Positions 21,507 to 32,153 are shown, counted from the first letter of the stretch. The stretch is DNA of 64,000 nt from Lunularia cruciata (GCA_948567375.1 CAOYZS010000046.1:1-64000); one strand, 5' to 3'. The notes: generated from the sequence alone by a model not told the origin. Program-made: numbers and translations.

Positions 21507-22700
21507 TTATCTCGATCCGATGTCTACCTCATCATCGGCTTCCAAACCCGATGATCTTCCTACTATTTCACCTTCTTTGAGTATGACTGATTCTACTAAT
21601 TTCTTCACTAATTCTACGACTTCTGCACTAGGAACTATAATTGCACTAAGGAGTGACTTATCTAACTCATTATCTCCTGACCCACTTTTCTCTAATGTGT
21701 CAATTAGCAAGTCCGATGACACTTGTACTCCCACTTCTGCAACATTGGGTCTCTTTTCCACTGTCACACTATTCCGAATCTTCTCTAATTCCGAATTGAC
21801 TAAATCTAATCTAAGACTAATGTTGTTCTCTACATCTAACATTTTCCTATCTACACGCTCCCTCAAGCGAATCAGCAATGTGTTCATATCCACATCTTTG
21901 GCTTTTCTTTTCCGAGTTTCCTGCACAAGCAACTTCAACTCATGCAAACAAGCTTCTTCCAATCTTCCTTCAGCCTCCGTGCTTAAGATTGCTTGTAATC
22001 TCCCAACAAGGTCCCCTACTGATTCCGATGCGTATCCTTGAGAACGCTCCACCTTCAACTCCTCCCGATACATCTGCAACTCGTCGTTGTATTCTACAGC
22101 GATCATCTTCTTCTCCTCGGCATACTGCGTTTTTTGCTGCTCCGCACTCTTGACAAGTTCTCGCAAACGCTCTTCTTCTTCTTGCCTGGACGCCAATTCT
22201 CTCTGCCATGCTTGATCTTTTGCTGCGGCACTCTTCTTCAAGCTGTCCAACTCTTGCTCCATCACGATGGTCATCGCCTTCATATGAACATTCTCGACAC
22301 ACACATTACTCACTTCATCCTGCATCTTGTTGAGCCACATCGCCTGCTCTTTCAACTCTTCGGTTTGCTTTTGCAGTTCTTTCTCTTTTTCTGCGCAACT
22401 CCCTTGTAGCACGCTCAGAATTTTCCTTCTCGAGTCTTCCTCCCTCTGAAGATCTTCAATTTCTGCACTTCTTCGGATTTGATGTTCTTGCAGCTCCTGC
22501 ACTTCCTTCAACAGATGCTTCACCATCTGCAGCTCATTCATCCCTTTCACTTGATCTTGGGCAATTCCCATACGATGTTCTTTCAATAGCTCAAGCAAAG
22601 GTGTGACCACCCTTGTCAAATATGCTATCCCGCCGAAGGTTTCTTCTTCATCATTGCCACCTTCATCTAGAGTCTTCTCTTGCATCATTGGCTCCTTCAT
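21507..22700 (-). CDS. LTR-encoded coiled-coil protein, C-terminal half still open (397 codons)
   Basis: The protein is very rich in Glu, Lys, Leu and Gln with heptad-like spacing from about residue 45 to 310, which suggests a long coiled coil. A conserved block follows: HELKLLVQETRKRKAKD then MNTLLIRLRERV, near residues 245-285. The acidic C-terminal tail ends DDEVDIGSR. It aligns in frame with the LTR ORFs at 51017-52030 and 41100-42090 despite strong nucleotide divergence, so the family kept the protein sequence. No known domain is recognised and no signal peptide or membrane segment is seen. The Met at 22700 is probably internal: related sequence continues upstream to about 24050 but is interrupted. 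Confidence 0.7.
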   Translation of the reverse strand: MKEPMMQEKTLDEGGNDEEETFGGIAYLTRVVTPLLELLKEHRMGIAQDQVKGMNELQMVKHLLKEVQELQEHQIRRSAEIEDLQREEDSRRKILSVLQGSCAEKEKELQKQTEELKEQAMWLNKMQDEVSNVCVENVHMKAMTIVMEQELDSLKKSAAAKDQAWQRELASRQEEEERLRELVKSAEQQKTQYAEEKKMIAVEYNDELQMYREELKVERSQGYASESVGDLVGRLQAILSTEAEGRLEEACLHELKLLVQETRKRKAKDVDMNTLLIRLRERVDRKMLDVENNISLRLDLVNSELEKIRNSVTVEKRPNVAEVGVQVSSDLLIDTLEKSGSGDNELDKSLLSAIIVPSAEVVELVKKLVESVILKEGEIVGRSSGLEADDEVDIGSR

Positions 22701-24052
22701 CCAAAGTCACGATCTTCATACCTTCATAGTGTCGGCACTATCTTTGTCTTGGCCTCTTGAACTCGGCCCTGCAAGATACTCCTTCTTTGCTTCGGGTTTT
22801 GGCTTGTCCTCCATCGTTGCCTTGCCAGCCTCACTTACCACCACCGATTGCTGGACTTTGGGCTCTCCCTTACTTTTGCTTCCCGACTCCTCACTCTTCA
22901 ACGTGAGCTCTTCTTCTTCTGAGTCCTCTTCTTGCGACTCAGTTTCTTCATCCGACTCCAATCCCAAAGATGCCCTTCTCACGACGTTAGTAGCCTTCAA
23001 CATCAGCCTCCGAGTCTTACATGGGATGGGCGATGATTTGGCTTCTTCGGGTTTGATGCGCTTCTTCGTCTTTGGACTAGTAATGTCTTCAATTTTCCAC
23101 TATCTTGTCCTCGCAAAGTACTCGTCATTTGCTTGAAGATGCAGCATATACTGTCGCTCCTCTTCGTCGGCTTCTCGTCTCAAATCAGGGTGCATGTGTG
23201 AGACCATACGATGACGCTCGTCTTTGGACAGTAAGTTCAGCCCGAAGTAGAAATGTGCTGTGAATGGTGCAAAATAATGCGGTAGTGAGCCCGTTCTCCA
23301 ATTCACCACCATCTGCCTTGTTCAGTGATGGAAACACTTTGCCCAATTCACAGGTACTCCTGCAAACATCTGGTGGAAGAAGACTGCCTGTGGCATGGTT
23401 ACGTGCGTTGTTTGCTCTGGCTTGAACATGGTCATCATCGCCCCCACGATGCTTCTTTGGATCGGGTCCCGATAGGACTCCACCTTGTAACCATTTGTCG
23501 TTCTTGGAGCGAAAAACGAATTGCATCACACTTCCGACAGAAGGTGATCCTGTCGGCTCTCTTGCTTCTCTCCCCAGGACTAACTTCCAATCCGACTCAG
23601 TCCATGGAGCTGGATTGCCTCTCTTCCCCTCCACTTTGGGACCCTCTTCACAATTACTGGCAGCGATCTCTGCCATCACTCCCGGGAAACTGAAATTCCA
23701 ATTCCATGCTAAAAAGGTGATACAAAGTCTAACCAAGACTTCGATCCTAGCTACTACATCTACTTGTCAAATTGCAAAACCTCTCACTGCCAGCGCGTTG
23801 GCGACCTTCTTAGCCATGATTTGTTCTCTTGTCCTACACTATTGGAAGATCAGCCCTTCTCATGGACGAGACACTCTAACTCCCCCAGGGTTTCGGAAAA
23901 TTTCACTCTTGATGGGCTTCCGGCACACATTCCTGCAGGATGACTACTCAAAGGAATTGGAAATTTACTCAGCGAATTCAACTTTCCCTTGCGCAGTCAC
24001 AATTTTATATTGCCCCAAATCGCAGTCATTCTTCAGTCGATTTTGTTTGTGA
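22701..24052 (-). pseudogene. N-terminal half of the B LTR-encoded protein, interrupted
   Basis: The upstream part of the same reading. It includes an ITFLAWNWNFSFPG stretch (near 23675-23725), a WTESDWKLVLG stretch (near 23570-23605), LPHYFAPFTAHFYFGLNLL (near 23235-23290), and a Glu/Ser-rich acidic block at 22880-22990. Each has a counterpart in the B LTR at 49600-50600. Frameshifts near 23300 and 23000 and several stops above 23736 break it. The acidic block at 22716-23003 is in frame with itself but closed from the C-terminal half by an interruption near 22705. Confidence 0.65.
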
Positions 24053-24442
24053 ATTTCTCTCTTCTGCGTGCGCTACCGGTCACTATCAAGGTATGCTTCT
24101 TCTACCCCCGCCATTTCTTGAAATGTACTTTCTTGCCACGTACAGAGGTTGTTAAACGGTCCTCATCATTCCTGCATTTTCCAACTCAAAGACAATGATC
24201 TTCGGCCTGCTTCCGGCGTACTCCTCTTTCGAGTACCTCCATCATTGGATCCGATGTCAGCTTCTTCAGCTTTCCTCCGAAGTTACTTTTGCCTCTTCTT
24301 TGTCCGCAATTTGTGCTTACTTTGTCTCTTAAACCCTACTAACCATAAAAAACAAAAAATGTGGGTACCACAGCAGGTAGGATATAACGTACTTAACTTT
24401 CTTGGAAAGTTTCACAACAATCCACTAAAAATTGAAGAAATG

Positions 24443-24830
24443 GAAAGGAATATCCATTCCCATTGGCATATTCCCCTAAGCATGTGATCTTATCTTGATC
24501 CAACCACTAAATCAAGGATTCCTTCACATGGGCTATCCTTGGACTAAAGAAGAATCCAAAACAAAAAGGCTTGCGGGCCCAAGAGTTCTCAACTCTTTCC
24601 TCAAAGCCAAATACTTAGGAATAAAACCAAGTCAACACACTAAAATCCAAAATAGTGGTGCTTATCTTTTCTACTTCCTCTTAAATAAGGTCCCCTCTAT
24701 CTTAGTTATGACTAACTTTGGCTAACCATGACTAATATTGAACCATCCTTTATCTCTATATAAATAATATCTCTTAAGTACTTGTAATACCAAGCTAAAT
24801 ATCACAATACCACACACATGCACAAATGGG
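24443..24830 (-). repeat. A2 5' LTR fragment, inner copy
   Basis: It corresponds to about the first 400 bp of the A LTR, inverted, ending in TGTTATAG at its outer edge. It stops after ATTCCTTT where the remaining LTR and primer-binding site should follow, so about 290 bp of the LTR end are deleted. Confidence 0.8.
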
Positions 24831-25172
24831 TGTTATAGACCCAACCACTACATCAAGGATTCTTTCACATGAGCTATCCTTGGACTAAAGAAGAATCCAA
24901 AGCAAAAAGACTTGCAGGCCCAAGAGTTCTCAACTCTTTCCTCAAAGCCTAGGAATAATATCAAGTCAACACACTAAAATCAAAAATAGTGGTGCTCATC
25001 TTTTCTACTTCCTCTAAAGTAAGGTTCCCTCTATCTTAGCCATGACTAACTTTAGCTAACCATGACTAATATAGAATCATCCTTTATCTCTTTATAAATA
25101 ATATCTTTTTAAGTATTTGTAATACCAAGCTAAATATCACAATACCACACACATGCACAAATGGGTGTTATA
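24831..25172 (-). repeat. A2 5' LTR fragment, outer copy (tandem partial duplicate)
   Basis: It covers about the first 340 bp of the A LTR again, directly abutting the inner copy and ending at the same outer motif before E sequence resumes at 25173. It differs from the inner copy by a nine-base gap in the TACTTAGGA region and scattered substitutions. Two LTR starts therefore lie head to tail. Confidence 0.8.
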
Positions 25173-27185
25173 GTACACGGTGGGTTTACTTGGAGTGGTG
25201 CTTGGTATCAGCTTGTATCTCAGGTCTCAGTGAGGGAGGAGATTGATCTTGAGTTGGAGTTTAACACAGGAGTTGATTCAGTTGAAAGTGCACTTGGTGT
25301 GTCCGCACCATTGTTGTGGGACATGGACAAGATTTATGGGGCCTCCAAAGGCCCAAGGCGTTACTCTGGTACAGTGGGTACGATTGAGTTGGATGACTTC
25401 ATCCACGAGTTTGATAGTTGGTGTGATCTGCAGCAGATGCAGAACCCGACTTTGTTCACACCCTTCATGGCATGGAGAGAGTTGTTTCAGCACTTGGAGG
25501 GTCCGCCAATGGATGACTACCATGAGTTCAGGAGAGCTCATTTGGAGGAGATTGAGTTATGGAGACAGTATTAGTCTCCAAACTATGTCTCTATCACTTC
25601 AGGCTCGGTGGCCAAGAGTGGATTGGCTGTACCAATGAGTTCTAGCTTGAGTAGTGTTGGTGGAGCTAGTGGAGATGCACTAGCTAGAGATAGTGTTGCC
25701 ACGAGTGGAAGTACCACTGCAAGAGGTGGTGTGGTACCGGGGTTTAACTCCATGGTGGAGTTCTTCCTATGTTTGAGGCAGAACTACCAGGGAGTGCGGA
25801 CTGACAAGCTAAGGAGCTTGCAAGAGTTCCAGCGGAAGGCTAGAGAGAGCCTACGTGAGGCATACACTCGCATGAGGCAGCTGATCAGTTTCACTCAAGA
25901 AGTTATTGAGACCGAGGCAATCTAGTTTTGGTATGGGATACTGGACAGGGAGTTATGACATAGAGTTTGTGATGCAAGGTTGTTGCATGCTACTTTGCCT
26001 ACTTTGGCAGTGGTCTTTGGTTTGGTTGAGCATATTGAGCTCAACATGGTGGAGGAGAGAGTGGTGGAATCTTGATTTCGTAGGGAGACCTCATCCACGG
26101 TTGTGATTTCTTCTAGAGTGCAGTAGAGTGCACCATGCCCATTTGGTTTTTGAGGACAGGGTGGACAGCCCAGATCCTATGGAGCAAGTGGAGGGCCTAT
26201 TGTAGTTAGACCCTTACCTTGATTTTTGGGTCAGCAGCAGCTAATGAGTGGTAGTGTTGCTTGTTGGACTTGTGGTGGACCTCACCATAGGAGAGAGTGT
26301 ACTCAGGGCAGCAGACCTGATACCTCTGGTGCTTCACAACCAGCATAGAGGCAGTGTGAGCATTGCCACAGATTTGGTCACACTAGTGATCAGTGTTTTG
26401 ACCTACACCCAAAGTTACGGAGTGGTAGGGCTGCTATGGTAGGTAGTAGAGGAGCTCCAGTTCATGGAAGACAAGGTAGTAGAGGTGGTGGTAGAAGATC
26501 TACACCCAGTAGTGGTGCAGTACCTGCCCTTACTTCTGATATAGCTATGGCTACTTGAATTGAGCAGTTGGGGCAGAGATTGGCTAGTATGGCTATTGCT
26601 CAAAGGAGATCAGATTTGGATGTTGAGGCTTCCACCTCATATGTTGGTGACAGAGATGCTTTGGATTTCATGTGCGGAGCAACATAGGTGATGCCATTTG
26701 TAGCAGTTACTAGGAGTGCAGTACGTGCTCCAGAGCCTAGAGGAGCATAAGTGGAGTTGGACCCACAGAGAGGAGAGGTTGGGAGACAGGTCAGACTTCC
26801 CCACTCTTTTACGCAATCTGTGGCATTGCAAACGACATCTATGGTTCCTAGACGTCCCAGTGTAGGTGTGGTAGGTGGTAATGGAGTGCATGATGGACTA
26901 CTTGCTAGTCAGCCACTTGCTACTACACACACTGAGTCTAGCATGATGTTGGAGGCGGCTCAGCTGATTATGCGGCATCCTTTGTTTTTGGCTAGTGACA
27001 TGTTTACATTGGGAGTTGACCCAGCCCCAATGTTTTGGTTGGCTGCCACACTGTGTGAGAGTAGGGATGATGCGGTTCCAACTACTAGGGCAGAGGTGGT
27101 TGATAGTGGAGCTGACTTGGTTGAGACCATGGGATTCGTTCAACGACCAGTGGTTTATGGCAGGCAATAGCGGCTAGACTGGAGG
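25173..27185 (+). pseudogene. E-family gag (capsid and nucleocapsid), broken
   Basis: Capsid-like sequence starts near 25190 (LLWDMDKIYG near 25312, FIHEFDSW near 25400, FTPFMAWRELF near 25455). It continues past a TAG at about 25572 through MVEFFLCLRQNYQG (25752-25793) to 25925. Two zinc knuckles are readable in one frame at 26262-26300 (CWTCGGPHHRREC) and 26355-26396 (CEHCHRFGHTSDQC, CX2CX4HX4C). The C-terminal stretch to 27170 is an acidic/Val-rich spacer. It resembles E' on the opposite strand at 3099-5090. Stops are mostly TAG or TGA at positions where CAG or CGA would be expected. Confidence 0.8.
26262..26396 (+). other. Two CCHC zinc knuckles of E nucleocapsid
   Basis: The first is CX2C..HHX3-4C and the second is a perfect CX2CX4HX4C. 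All metal ligands are present and both lie in the same frame. They mark the RNA-binding nucleocapsid. Confidence 0.8.
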
Positions 27186-27696
27186 AGTTGCCAGCTAGAC
27201 CGGCCTTTGAGAGAGCGCGGTTCACACACAGTGTTGTCCTATTGGATAACCAAAGGGAGATTTTCTGTTTGGTGGGAAGGTCTATACACCACAAAGAGTC
27301 TTGTTAGACTCTGGTGCGTAGCCCCTTATGTTGGAGAAGGTGGCAGTGGTCAGTTTGGAGTTTTGGAAGACTGATGTGGAGAGGTGTCCATTTCAGATCC
27401 AAACATCTCTAGGTGGTGGTTCAACACAGTACATCACACGTGGGGAGCTTGTGGTCCAGGTTCAGCCTGGTCATCCGATTGATAGCTCAGTGGTGAGAGC
27501 TCAAGCTATTGCGACAATAGTTGAGTCATATGATGTGCTAGTTGGGGGAGCAGTGTTATACCCCATGGGTTTCAGTATTGACTATTGGGAAGAGACAACC
27601 TCCTATAGACCTGGTTGGCAGTCTGGTGAGGGACGGGTATGTCGCCTACCAGTATGCTTCAATAGTGGCAGTCTTGGCTCACTATAGTCCGAGACC
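27186..27696 (+). pseudogene. E-family aspartic protease, broken
   Basis: The active site LLDSGA is at 27301-27318, followed at once by a TAG where Gln is usual. The reading then stays open to 27687 and includes the flap-like ITRGELVVQVQPGHP and the C-terminal VLVGGAVLYPMGFSIDYW. This frame is the same one that carries the methyltransferase downstream, so protease and methyltransferase were one polyprotein. The segment just upstream of the active site is in a different frame, so an indel lies near 27290. Confidence 0.75.
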
Positions 27697-28844
27697 ATGG
27701 CAACATCAGTTTTAGCTTTCAATCGTGCAGCTACTTGGCCTGGTGACGTGTTGGAGGAGCACACGCATGTAGAGGATACTCCAGTACCAGAGGAGATCAC
27801 TCGGATTTGGAGTACAAGTGGGATTGTTCCATCCACCTTGGATGTTCCGTTGTGGAGTTCCGAGGAGGCATTACAGCAACATGCAGATCAGTTGGTGCAA
27901 CAGGCTTGGAGTGGAGCCTTTGTACCATTAGGAGATGAGTGTGAGGTTGAGCCCCCAGAGGCAATTGCTTTGACACCTTAGGATACTACACTCATTGCTT
28001 GGTAGTATCCAATAGAGGGGATATGCCTATTGGAGTTGTTTGGTGGAATTAGCACCGGACTAGCTATAGTATTATAGGCGGGTATATGAGTACAAAGGTA
28101 CTTGTATGTAGAGAGACATGAGACTGATAGGCAAGTCTCTCTACATCATGTGGCACACTTGGCCTATCGGTATCTGGAGTTATTACCAATGTCAGTAGTT
28201 AGAGGTTACTAGAATGCCCTACCAATAGACATTTCCTTACGAGGGGCGCATGACCTAGAGAGACATGGGCCTATTCACTTGGTGATTTTTGGATGGCCAT
28301 GTCAGGGACATATATGTACGGGCTGTGGTTTGGGTCTTTGGGATCTTTGTTCTGGTGTGTTTTGGGAGATGTTACGGAGACTACGACATCTCCAAGTTCA
28401 TCAGTCCATTTCTCCAGCTAACCTTTTGGAGAACGTGCCTTTGATGGGTGATTCTTGCACCAGAGTGGTGGCGAGTATATATCAAGTCCATTCTTGGATG
28501 GGACCCGCTATATTGTTAGATGCAGCCAGAGTGGGATCACGGGCTCTTTGTCTTTGTTTTTGGTGGACGAACCTCTTACCCATAGAGGTTTTACAGCTTG
28601 CTTATGATGGGATTCAACAACTTGACCACATCCTTGTTGATGACATCTTGGATGTTGGGCGTCAGTCTCAGACAGTGGTAGTGGTTGATAGGTCACCTAT
28701 GGAAGTGGTGAACCTAGTGGGACAGCCTAGAGTTGCATTTCCCACACTCTAGGCTCTCATGCTTTTCGAGAGGCAGGACTTGGACTTGTTTGGGACTCAC
28801 AGTTACAGCAATTGGTGGAGCCCAATGCTGATGAGAGAGAGCAG
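27697..28844 (+). pseudogene. DNMT3-like C5-cytosine DNA methyltransferase domain in E pol, motifs I to VIII
   Basis: In the protease frame, after a linker of about 100 codons, the C5-methyltransferase motifs appear in the right order. Motif I is LLELFGGISTGL (28027-28062, AdoMet binding). The YVERHETD stretch (28105-28128) fits motif II. The catalytic motif IV is IFGWPCQGH (28285-28311, Cys codon 28300-28302). Motif VI is LLENVPLMGD (28423-28452). Motif VIII is LLDAARVGSRA..CFWWTNL (28513-28575). The spacing, FWEMLR after motif IV and the FW-TNL ending resemble DNMT3-type enzymes. Five in-frame stops (27979, 28003, 28075, 28087, 28210) are TAG or TGA. A frameshift lies near 28755. The C4/C5 solo LTR at 28845 cuts the domain before motif IX. 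Confidence 0.85.
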
Positions 28845-31074
28845 TGTCGCGGGGATTGTAAGGTCTTGAGATTGCATTGAGCACCTGGCTGCATGTGCTT
28901 AGGCTGTCTTGTTTGTCATGGACTCAGCAGTTCTTCCGTAGTCTGGCATTGGTTCTCTTCTCTGGATTTATGACAATAGCTTCTCTTGGGAGATTGTCTA
29001 TCACTATTCCGGGTGCTGATCCTCATCAATGAATACTTGCATAGGCCTTAGGTTAAATTTTCCTGCTTGTTCTTTGGCTACTATTCCTGATCTATCATTC
29101 CAAACTCTTTTCTTAGTCTATCATTCTTAGGTGGGTAGGGTTTTTGTTGTGACAGTCAAGCTTGGCCCAAAGCACAGACTTGGTGGAATTTGTGGACCAA
29201 TCTACAGGTCATGCAACCAATTCTACCCCGGGATTTTGTCCAAAGATCATGCAAGGACCAAAGACCATTCATTCACAAGGAATGTCACTTCCATCACCGC
29301 ACCGCATTCTCCAAAATTCATAAATTCTTCATGATGATAAAAAATCAGACTGAATATTTTGCATCAAGCACATTGTCTAATCAAGCATATACAGAACAGG
29401 AAACATCCAGGTCCTAACTTCTATCCCTTACAGCATTTAGCTTCATGTCTGTAGGTCTCTCCCCAAGATTGTTGTTCGGCAGATCCCCTTTGGTGATTCT
29501 CCCCTCTTGTCATTGCAAATTTGTATTGTTGTCACCTTTGGCATTTCTCTCCTCACTCTCTTGCCATGCTCAGCCAGCAAATTTCTTTCGAAACTTCCTT
29601 CCTCTCTTGTCACCTCCTCAGCAGAGCAACTCCAAACCTTGACTCTAATTCCTCTCACTGCTCAGGGCAAAACCCTTCAAAATTTTCCTTTTACCTCTCA
29701 TTGCTCAGGGCAAAAGCCCTTTAAGATCCTCTTCTATCCTCAGCAGGCCAACTCTCCAATCTTCACTCTAGTCCAGTCCTTTCTCTACGAAATTCAACTC
29801 CTTCAGCCAAGTCTCATAAAGCTTACACTTAAGGAAAATATCCCTGCTCCTGTACTATCAAAACCCTACAATCCCTTCGTGAGGACACCTTCCCCTGTCC
29901 AATACCATCTCAACTCACTTCAAAAATTCCTGCACAGCCTTGCTTCACTCTCCCACTGTCCAGCCGAAAGCACCTCTAAATTTCTCTTCTCCTGCACACC
30001 TTATCTCATTTCAAAAATTCCTGCATAGCCTTGCTTTCCTCTCCCACTGTCCTACACAAGAGCACTTCAAAAATTTCCCCTCTCCTACACACCCTATCTC
30101 AATTCAAAAATTCACCTTTCTGGCCTTCACAATCTCAAGCCATACTTGCCTGCAAAAATTTCCCTACTGATGTTCACAATCTCAAGCCATACCTATCAAA
30201 ATCCTCTCTTGCCCTGCACCTCAAGGCGTACCTGCAAAATTCTTCTCTCACAACATTTTCTCTCCAAGTTCCTTCCTGTCCAACCACAAGATCTCTAACT
30301 TGAAATCCTCCTTATTGCCCTCTGTCCTCAGCCAAACAACTTCTGAAACCTTTCTCCTCAATTCCTGTCCAGGCCAACCTTACTAACTCAAAATTCTCCT
30401 TGTTGCCCTCTGTCCTCAGCCAGGCAACTCCCGAAACCTTTCTCCACAGTTCTTGTCCAGGCCAACCTTACTAACTCGAAAATCTCCTTGTTGCCCTCTG
30501 TCATCAGCCTGAAAACTCCTGAAACCTTTCTCCTCAATTCTTGTCCAGGCCAACCTTACTAACTTGAAAATCTCCTTGTTGCCCTCTGTCCTCAGCCAGA
30601 CAACTCCCAAAACCTTTTCCTCTCAGTTCCTGTCCAGGCAAAAAAGAAAACCTCTCCTCCCCAGCTGAGTTCCTTCACTGTCCTCTCTCATTTTTCTGTT
30701 CTTATTCCACAAACCTTTCACTGTCAAAACTCCTCTAAAGCTTCCCAAAGTATTTCCAACTCAAAAGACTCTTTTTTGCTCCTCCACTAAGGAAAATACT
30801 CTTCACTCCAATAACATATAACAAAACTTGAGCTTGTGTAACGCAACATTATTTCTTGGCTCAAGCCACATTAAAAGACTCCTCAGCTAATAACACCATA
30901 AGTTTTTCCGGGCTTCACAATAATATATGAAATATCTCCCACGGCAAGGTAGCATAAAAAGACACCCAAGACATATTGACATAAATCCATGTTCCTTACA
31001 ACAACAAGAAGAGAAAAAGAAAATTTATCACACCAAAAGCCTCAAGGTACACGTGGGCTATTTTCCCAATGACA
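28845..31074 (-). repeat. C/D-type solo LTR inside the methyltransferase, 2230 bp
   Basis: Left edge TGTCGCGGGGAT with the following GAGCACCTGGCTGCATGTGC. Right edge ATCACACCAAAAGCCTC, ACACGTGGG, CCCAATGACA. Both match the C LTR edges. Flanks are GCAG (28841-28844) and GCGG (31075-31078), a 4-bp duplication with one change. Removing LTR plus one duplication rejoins the methyltransferase in frame. Element sense is minus, as judged from the C element. Confidence 0.88.
30330..30640. repeat. Tandem repeats of about 87 bp in the solo LTR
   Basis: At least three and a half units sharing TTGCCCTCTGTCCTCAGCCA, CCTTTCTCC and TGTCCAGGCCAACCTTACTAA. Pyrimidine-rich on the plus strand. Confidence 0.75.
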
Positions 31075-31240
31075 GCGGGTGATGGGTTTTTGTACCAATA
31101 TTACCATTGTTCCAGTAGTGTCAGAGGCATCCAGGCATCAGGTGTTAGGTCAGGCTATGGACCTGAACTGTTTGACCTGGATTGTGAACCTTGGCTTGGA
31201 AGAGCAGCGTAGGATGCGCTTGATAGGCATCACCACTTAG
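31075..31240 (+). pseudogene. E methyltransferase, motifs IX and X (C-terminal part)
   Basis: Directly after the solo LTR the E reading resumes with VMGFCTNITIVP (31079-31114), matching the conserved MGFP..YT.V region of DNMT3-type enzymes. RHQVLGQAMDLNCLTW (31133-31180) has the form of motif X (R..LG.a..v..l.wL). The frame ends at a TAG near 31238. This completes the methyltransferase and makes a chance resemblance very unlikely. Confidence 0.8.
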
Positions 31241-31760
31241 ACACTTGTGAGCCATGTGCCAATTGAGATGATTCAGGCACATGTTGGGGATGATGGACCA
31301 AGTGGACATGGTATTCTTGGGAGACAGCCGGTAGCTACTAGGGAGAGTGGTCTACTTGGAGTCCATCCAGGTGAGCATGGGCTACTTGGATTACATCCTT
31401 TGTCCACTTGGGATGCAGTTAGAGGACGTGTGGAGCTTGCAGCCAGAGTGGAGGGAGCTTTTCACACATAGGTTGGGACCTGTAGTGGTCGGGGGCATGA
31501 CACTATTGCTCCCAAGGGCCCAGTGTAGCAGCCAATCAGTACGTCTTCCACTTCTATGACAATTACAGATGATACTTGGGAGCCAGATCTTGGACCAAAG
31601 CTTATTGGAGAGGAAAGACAGAGGGTTTGGAGGGTCATGAGGAGCCACACGAGTTGTTTTGCCTTTAGTATGAAGGATTTGGGTGCTCTAAAGGGATCTG
31701 GTATACGGATTGAGCTGACTAGCAATACACCAGTTTTCCGATGTCCTTATCGCTATAGTG
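31241..31760 (+). pseudogene. E linker and N-terminal reverse transcriptase, cut by B
   Basis: A Gly/His-rich linker (31247-31470) precedes the RT entry region: FAFSMKDLG near 31660-31690, IRIELTSNTPVFRCPYRYS near 31705-31758. The B element interrupts directly after the PYRYS motif. RT resumes at 52825 with the expected next residues. The position places the methyltransferase between protease and RT. Confidence 0.8.
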
Positions 31761-32146
31761 TGTGGTGCCCACATTTTTTGTTCTTTTTCAAAATAAAGAA
31801 GAAGCAGGGTATAGAGAAGTCGGATTGCGCCTGTATAGCCGAAGAAGGCAAAGAAAGAGTCTTCGAGATGAAACCCGAAGTAAAGTGACTTCAAGTCATA
31901 AGGCAAAGTACTTGGAAATGCCCTGTTAGCAAACAACCCGAAGTAAATTGTCTTCATATCGGGGGGAGCTCAACCCGAGGCGAAGACAGTCTAACAACCT
32001 TTCGTCGGGGTGAGAAATTCAAGAAGGGACCGTTCAAAAACCGGCAGCCCATACGCGCAAAGGTTGATTGATAGTGACAGGTGCATGCAAGAGGGGTGAT
32101 TTTTCAGTAGAAACTCAAAGTGAAGAAAGACGAAGAAGCGCAACTC

Positions 32147-32153
32147 TATAAAC
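32147..32153 (+). promoter_or_regulatory. TATA box in the B 5' LTR
   Basis: TATAAAC, preceded by GCAACTC. The 3' LTR has TATAAAA at the same place (49432-49438). The first codons of the LTR ORF lie within about 30 bp downstream, so transcripts from this promoter would begin at or just before that ORF. Confidence 0.55.

Larger units (their letters stand above)
20708..24372 (-). repeat. Family B solo LTR, long form, duplication GCAGG
   Basis: On the minus strand it starts TGTGGTACCCACATTTTTTG at 24372 and ends TTGTCACA at 20708. GCAGG flanks both sides perfectly (20703-20707 and 24373-24377). At 3665 bp it is close to the 3780-bp LTR at 49045, and it diverges from that copy by many substitutions. 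It carries the LTR ORF, with 397 codons of its C-terminal half still open. No B interior adjoins, so it is a solo LTR. Confidence 0.93.
14772..25172 (-). mobile_element. A2: nearly full-length family A element, minus strand, inserted in E
   Basis: In element sense (right to left) it has a tandemly duplicated, truncated 5' LTR (25172-24443), a leader with an upstream zinc-knuckle ORF, gag, protease, RT, RNase H, integrase, and a truncated 3' LTR (15220-14772). A B solo LTR (20708-24372) interrupts the leader. E sequence flanks both sides. Stops, frameshifts and a deletion across pol and the 3' LTR make it inactive. Confidence 0.88.
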
